Below, in pieces: positions 62,969 through 64,000 of a DNA stretch of 64,000 nucleotides (position 1 is its first letter; each line of letters begins with the position of its first letter). Source of the DNA: Streptomyces caniferus (lineage in GTDB: Bacteria > Actinomycetota > Actinomycetes > Streptomycetales > Streptomycetaceae); contig NZ_BLIN01000005.1 of NCBI RefSeq assembly GCF_009811555.1, positions 1,621,501 to 1,685,500 on the forward strand, in the 5' to 3' direction. A program made the position numbers and the translations under genes. The notes below the pieces were generated by a model, which was not told where the DNA came from, made no database searches, and saw only the letters and a program-made list of their open reading frames with translations.

Positions 62969-64000
62969 TCAATCCTTGGCCAGGCGGCGCCGCCCCCGCA
63001 GCCCCACCCTCTCGTCGGTGGCCACGGAGGCCGCCCCGGTGGTGACCGTCTCGTAGACGGCGAGGATGTCGGCCCCGACGGTCGACCAGTCGAAGCGGCG
63101 TACGTGGCGGGTGCCACGTTCGCGCAGTTCGGCGAGGCGTGCGGGATCCCCGAGCAGTCGTACCGCCGCAGCGGCGAGCGCCTCGGCGTCCTCGTTGGCG
63201 AAGAGTTCGCCGGCCTCGCCCTGGTCCAGGACCTGGGCGAAGGCGTCGAGGTCACTGGCCAGTACGGGGGCCCCGGCCGACATCGCCTCGACGAGGATGA
63301 TGCCGAAGGACTCGCCGCCCGTGTTGGGTGCGACGTAGACGTCGACGCTGCGCAGCAGCCGGGCCTTGTCCTCGTCGCTGACCATGCCGAGGAACTCGAC
63401 CCGGGAGCGCATCTCGGCGGGCAGCGCCGCGACCGCCTCCTCCTCGTCACCGCGGCCGGCGACGAGGAGCCGGGCGTCCGGCACCGCGGCCAGGATCGCG
63501 GGCAGTGCCCTCATCAGGACCGGCAAGCCCTTGCGCGGTTCGTCGATCCGGCCGATGAAGCCGATCGTCCTGCCCTGCCACTCGGCCTTCGGTTCGGCCG
63601 AGCCGAAGAAGTCGACGTCCACGCCGTTGGGGATGACCACCGCGTCGCCGCCGAGGTGTTCGACGAGCGTCCGGCGGGCGTATTCGCTCACCGCGATGCG
63701 GGCGCTGATCTTCTCCAGCGCGGGCTGCAGGATCGGATACGCGGCGATCATCGCCCGCGACCGCGGGTTGGAGGTGTGGAAGGTCGCCACGATCGGGCCC
63801 TGGGCCGCCCAGCAGGCGAGCAGGCCGAGCGAGGGCGAGGCCGGTTCGTGGATGTGGATGACGTCGAAGGCGCCGTGCTGGAGCCAGCGGCGCACCCGGG
63901 CCGCGGAGAGCAGGCCGAAGTTGAGCCGGGCGACCGAGCCGTTGTACGGGACGGGGACGGCGCGGCCTGCGGAGACGACGTACGGCGGCAGGGGTGTCTC
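62969..64000 (-). CDS. pimA: GT4 glycosyltransferase, probable phosphatidylinositol alpha-mannosyltransferase PimA (5' end missing)
   Basis: 344 residues are visible; the start lies beyond the right edge. It has the GT-B fold: ETPLPPYVVSAGRAVPVPYN and GSVARLNFGLLSAARVRRWL from the acceptor domain, FDVIHIHEPASPSLG, and in the donor domain IGRIDEPRKGLPVLM, LLVAGRGDEE and the GT4 motif ESFGIILVEAMSAGAPVLAS. PimA transfers the first mannose from GDP-mannose to phosphatidylinositol on the inner membrane face in PIM synthesis. The neighbourhood (pdxS/pdxT, yebC, ruvCAB) matches the actinobacterial PIM locus. The stop lies 3 bp from the inverted-repeat element. Confidence 0.92.
   Translation of the reverse strand, partial: ETPLPPYVVSAGRAVPVPYNGSVARLNFGLLSAARVRRWLQHGAFDVIHIHEPASPSLGLLACWAAQGPIVATFHTSNPRSRAMIAAYPILQPALEKISARIAVSEYARRTLVEHLGGDAVVIPNGVDVDFFGSAEPKAEWQGRTIGFIGRIDEPRKGLPVLMRALPAILAAVPDARLLVAGRGDEEEAVAALPAEMRSRVEFLGMVSDEDKARLLRSVDVYVAPNTGGESFGIILVEAMSAGAPVLASDLDAFAQVLDQGEAGELFANEDAEALAAAAVRLLGDPARLAELRERGTRHVRRFDWSTVGADILAVYETVTTGAASVATDERVGLRGRRRLAKD

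Overview
This window is high-GC chromosomal DNA from a Streptomyces species. The evidence is the extreme G/C bias at third codon positions, the many GTG and TTG starts, and diagnostic genes: bldD, the actinobacterial nucleoid protein sIHF, a degenerate actinobacterial PriA, a PimA-type mannosyltransferase and the actinobacterial SecD/SecF/YajC set. Gene order matches, from memory and not checked here, the conserved core around SCO1464-SCO1525 of S. coelicolor. It is therefore mostly housekeeping DNA with a few accessory insertions. Nearly all genes lie on the minus strand; bldD, an HTH gene, a signalling ATPase, a DUF2470 protein, a peptidyl-prolyl isomerase and a DUF349 protein lie on the plus strand.

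Layout. 0-6.3 kb: end of a secreted ribonuclease, a SorC-type sugar regulator, rpe, a GNAT acetyltransferase, rsmB and fmt. 6.5-13.7 kb: HTH protein, priA, metK, coaBC, rpoZ, gmk, sIHF. 13.9-24.1 kb: a nearly complete pyrimidine operon transcribed pyrR-pyrB-pyrC-(PH-like membrane protein)-carA-carB-pyrD-pyrF, with a candidate PyrR-binding RNA loop next to the first ribosome binding site and a strong hairpin splitting carB from pyrD-pyrF. 24.2-27.1 kb: bldD with its own operator, nusB, efp and a PepP-like protein. 27.2-38.3 kb: P-loop kinase-like protein, then a translationally coupled run DUF948-DUF6167-alaS-ruvX-mltG-aroE-aroC-aroK-aroB-aroQ joining alanyl-tRNA synthetase, cell-wall lytic transglycosylase and the shikimate pathway. 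38.5-44.6 kb: NB-ARC/TPR-like ATPase, rpsD, an iron-box-controlled HugZ-like DUF2470 protein, rarA and a VKOR-type membrane oxidoreductase. 44.9-52.2 kb: hisS, metallo-hydrolase, secreted cyclophilin, DUF349 protein, relA. 52.3-61.5 kb: apt, secF, secD, yajC, ruvB, ruvA, ruvC, yebC, pdxT, pdxS. 61.7-64 kb: a small membrane coiled-coil protein, a 0.7-kb structured inverted-repeat element, and pimA running off the end.

Working together: the window carries de novo UMP synthesis, nucleotide supply (gmk, apt, rpe), the shikimate pathway, vitamin B6 and CoA synthesis, translation factors and tRNA synthetases, stringent response (relA), Sec export, Holliday-junction repair and the developmental master repressor BldD. 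Almost every operon ends in a strong GC-rich hairpin; these are listed as terminators.

The best candidate for something undescribed is non-coding. Between 62,259 and 62,966 lies a composite inverted repeat whose two arms each hold a long perfect hairpin. The two hairpins share an identical 13-nt loop (in opposite orientation) but have different, compensatorily changed stems. Next in interest are a DtxR/DmdR1-type iron box squeezed between rpsD and the DUF2470 gene, an M24 peptidase whose metal ligands are mostly replaced, and three unexplained palindromic or repeated sites. I found no CRISPR array, tRNA, rRNA, IS element or prophage.
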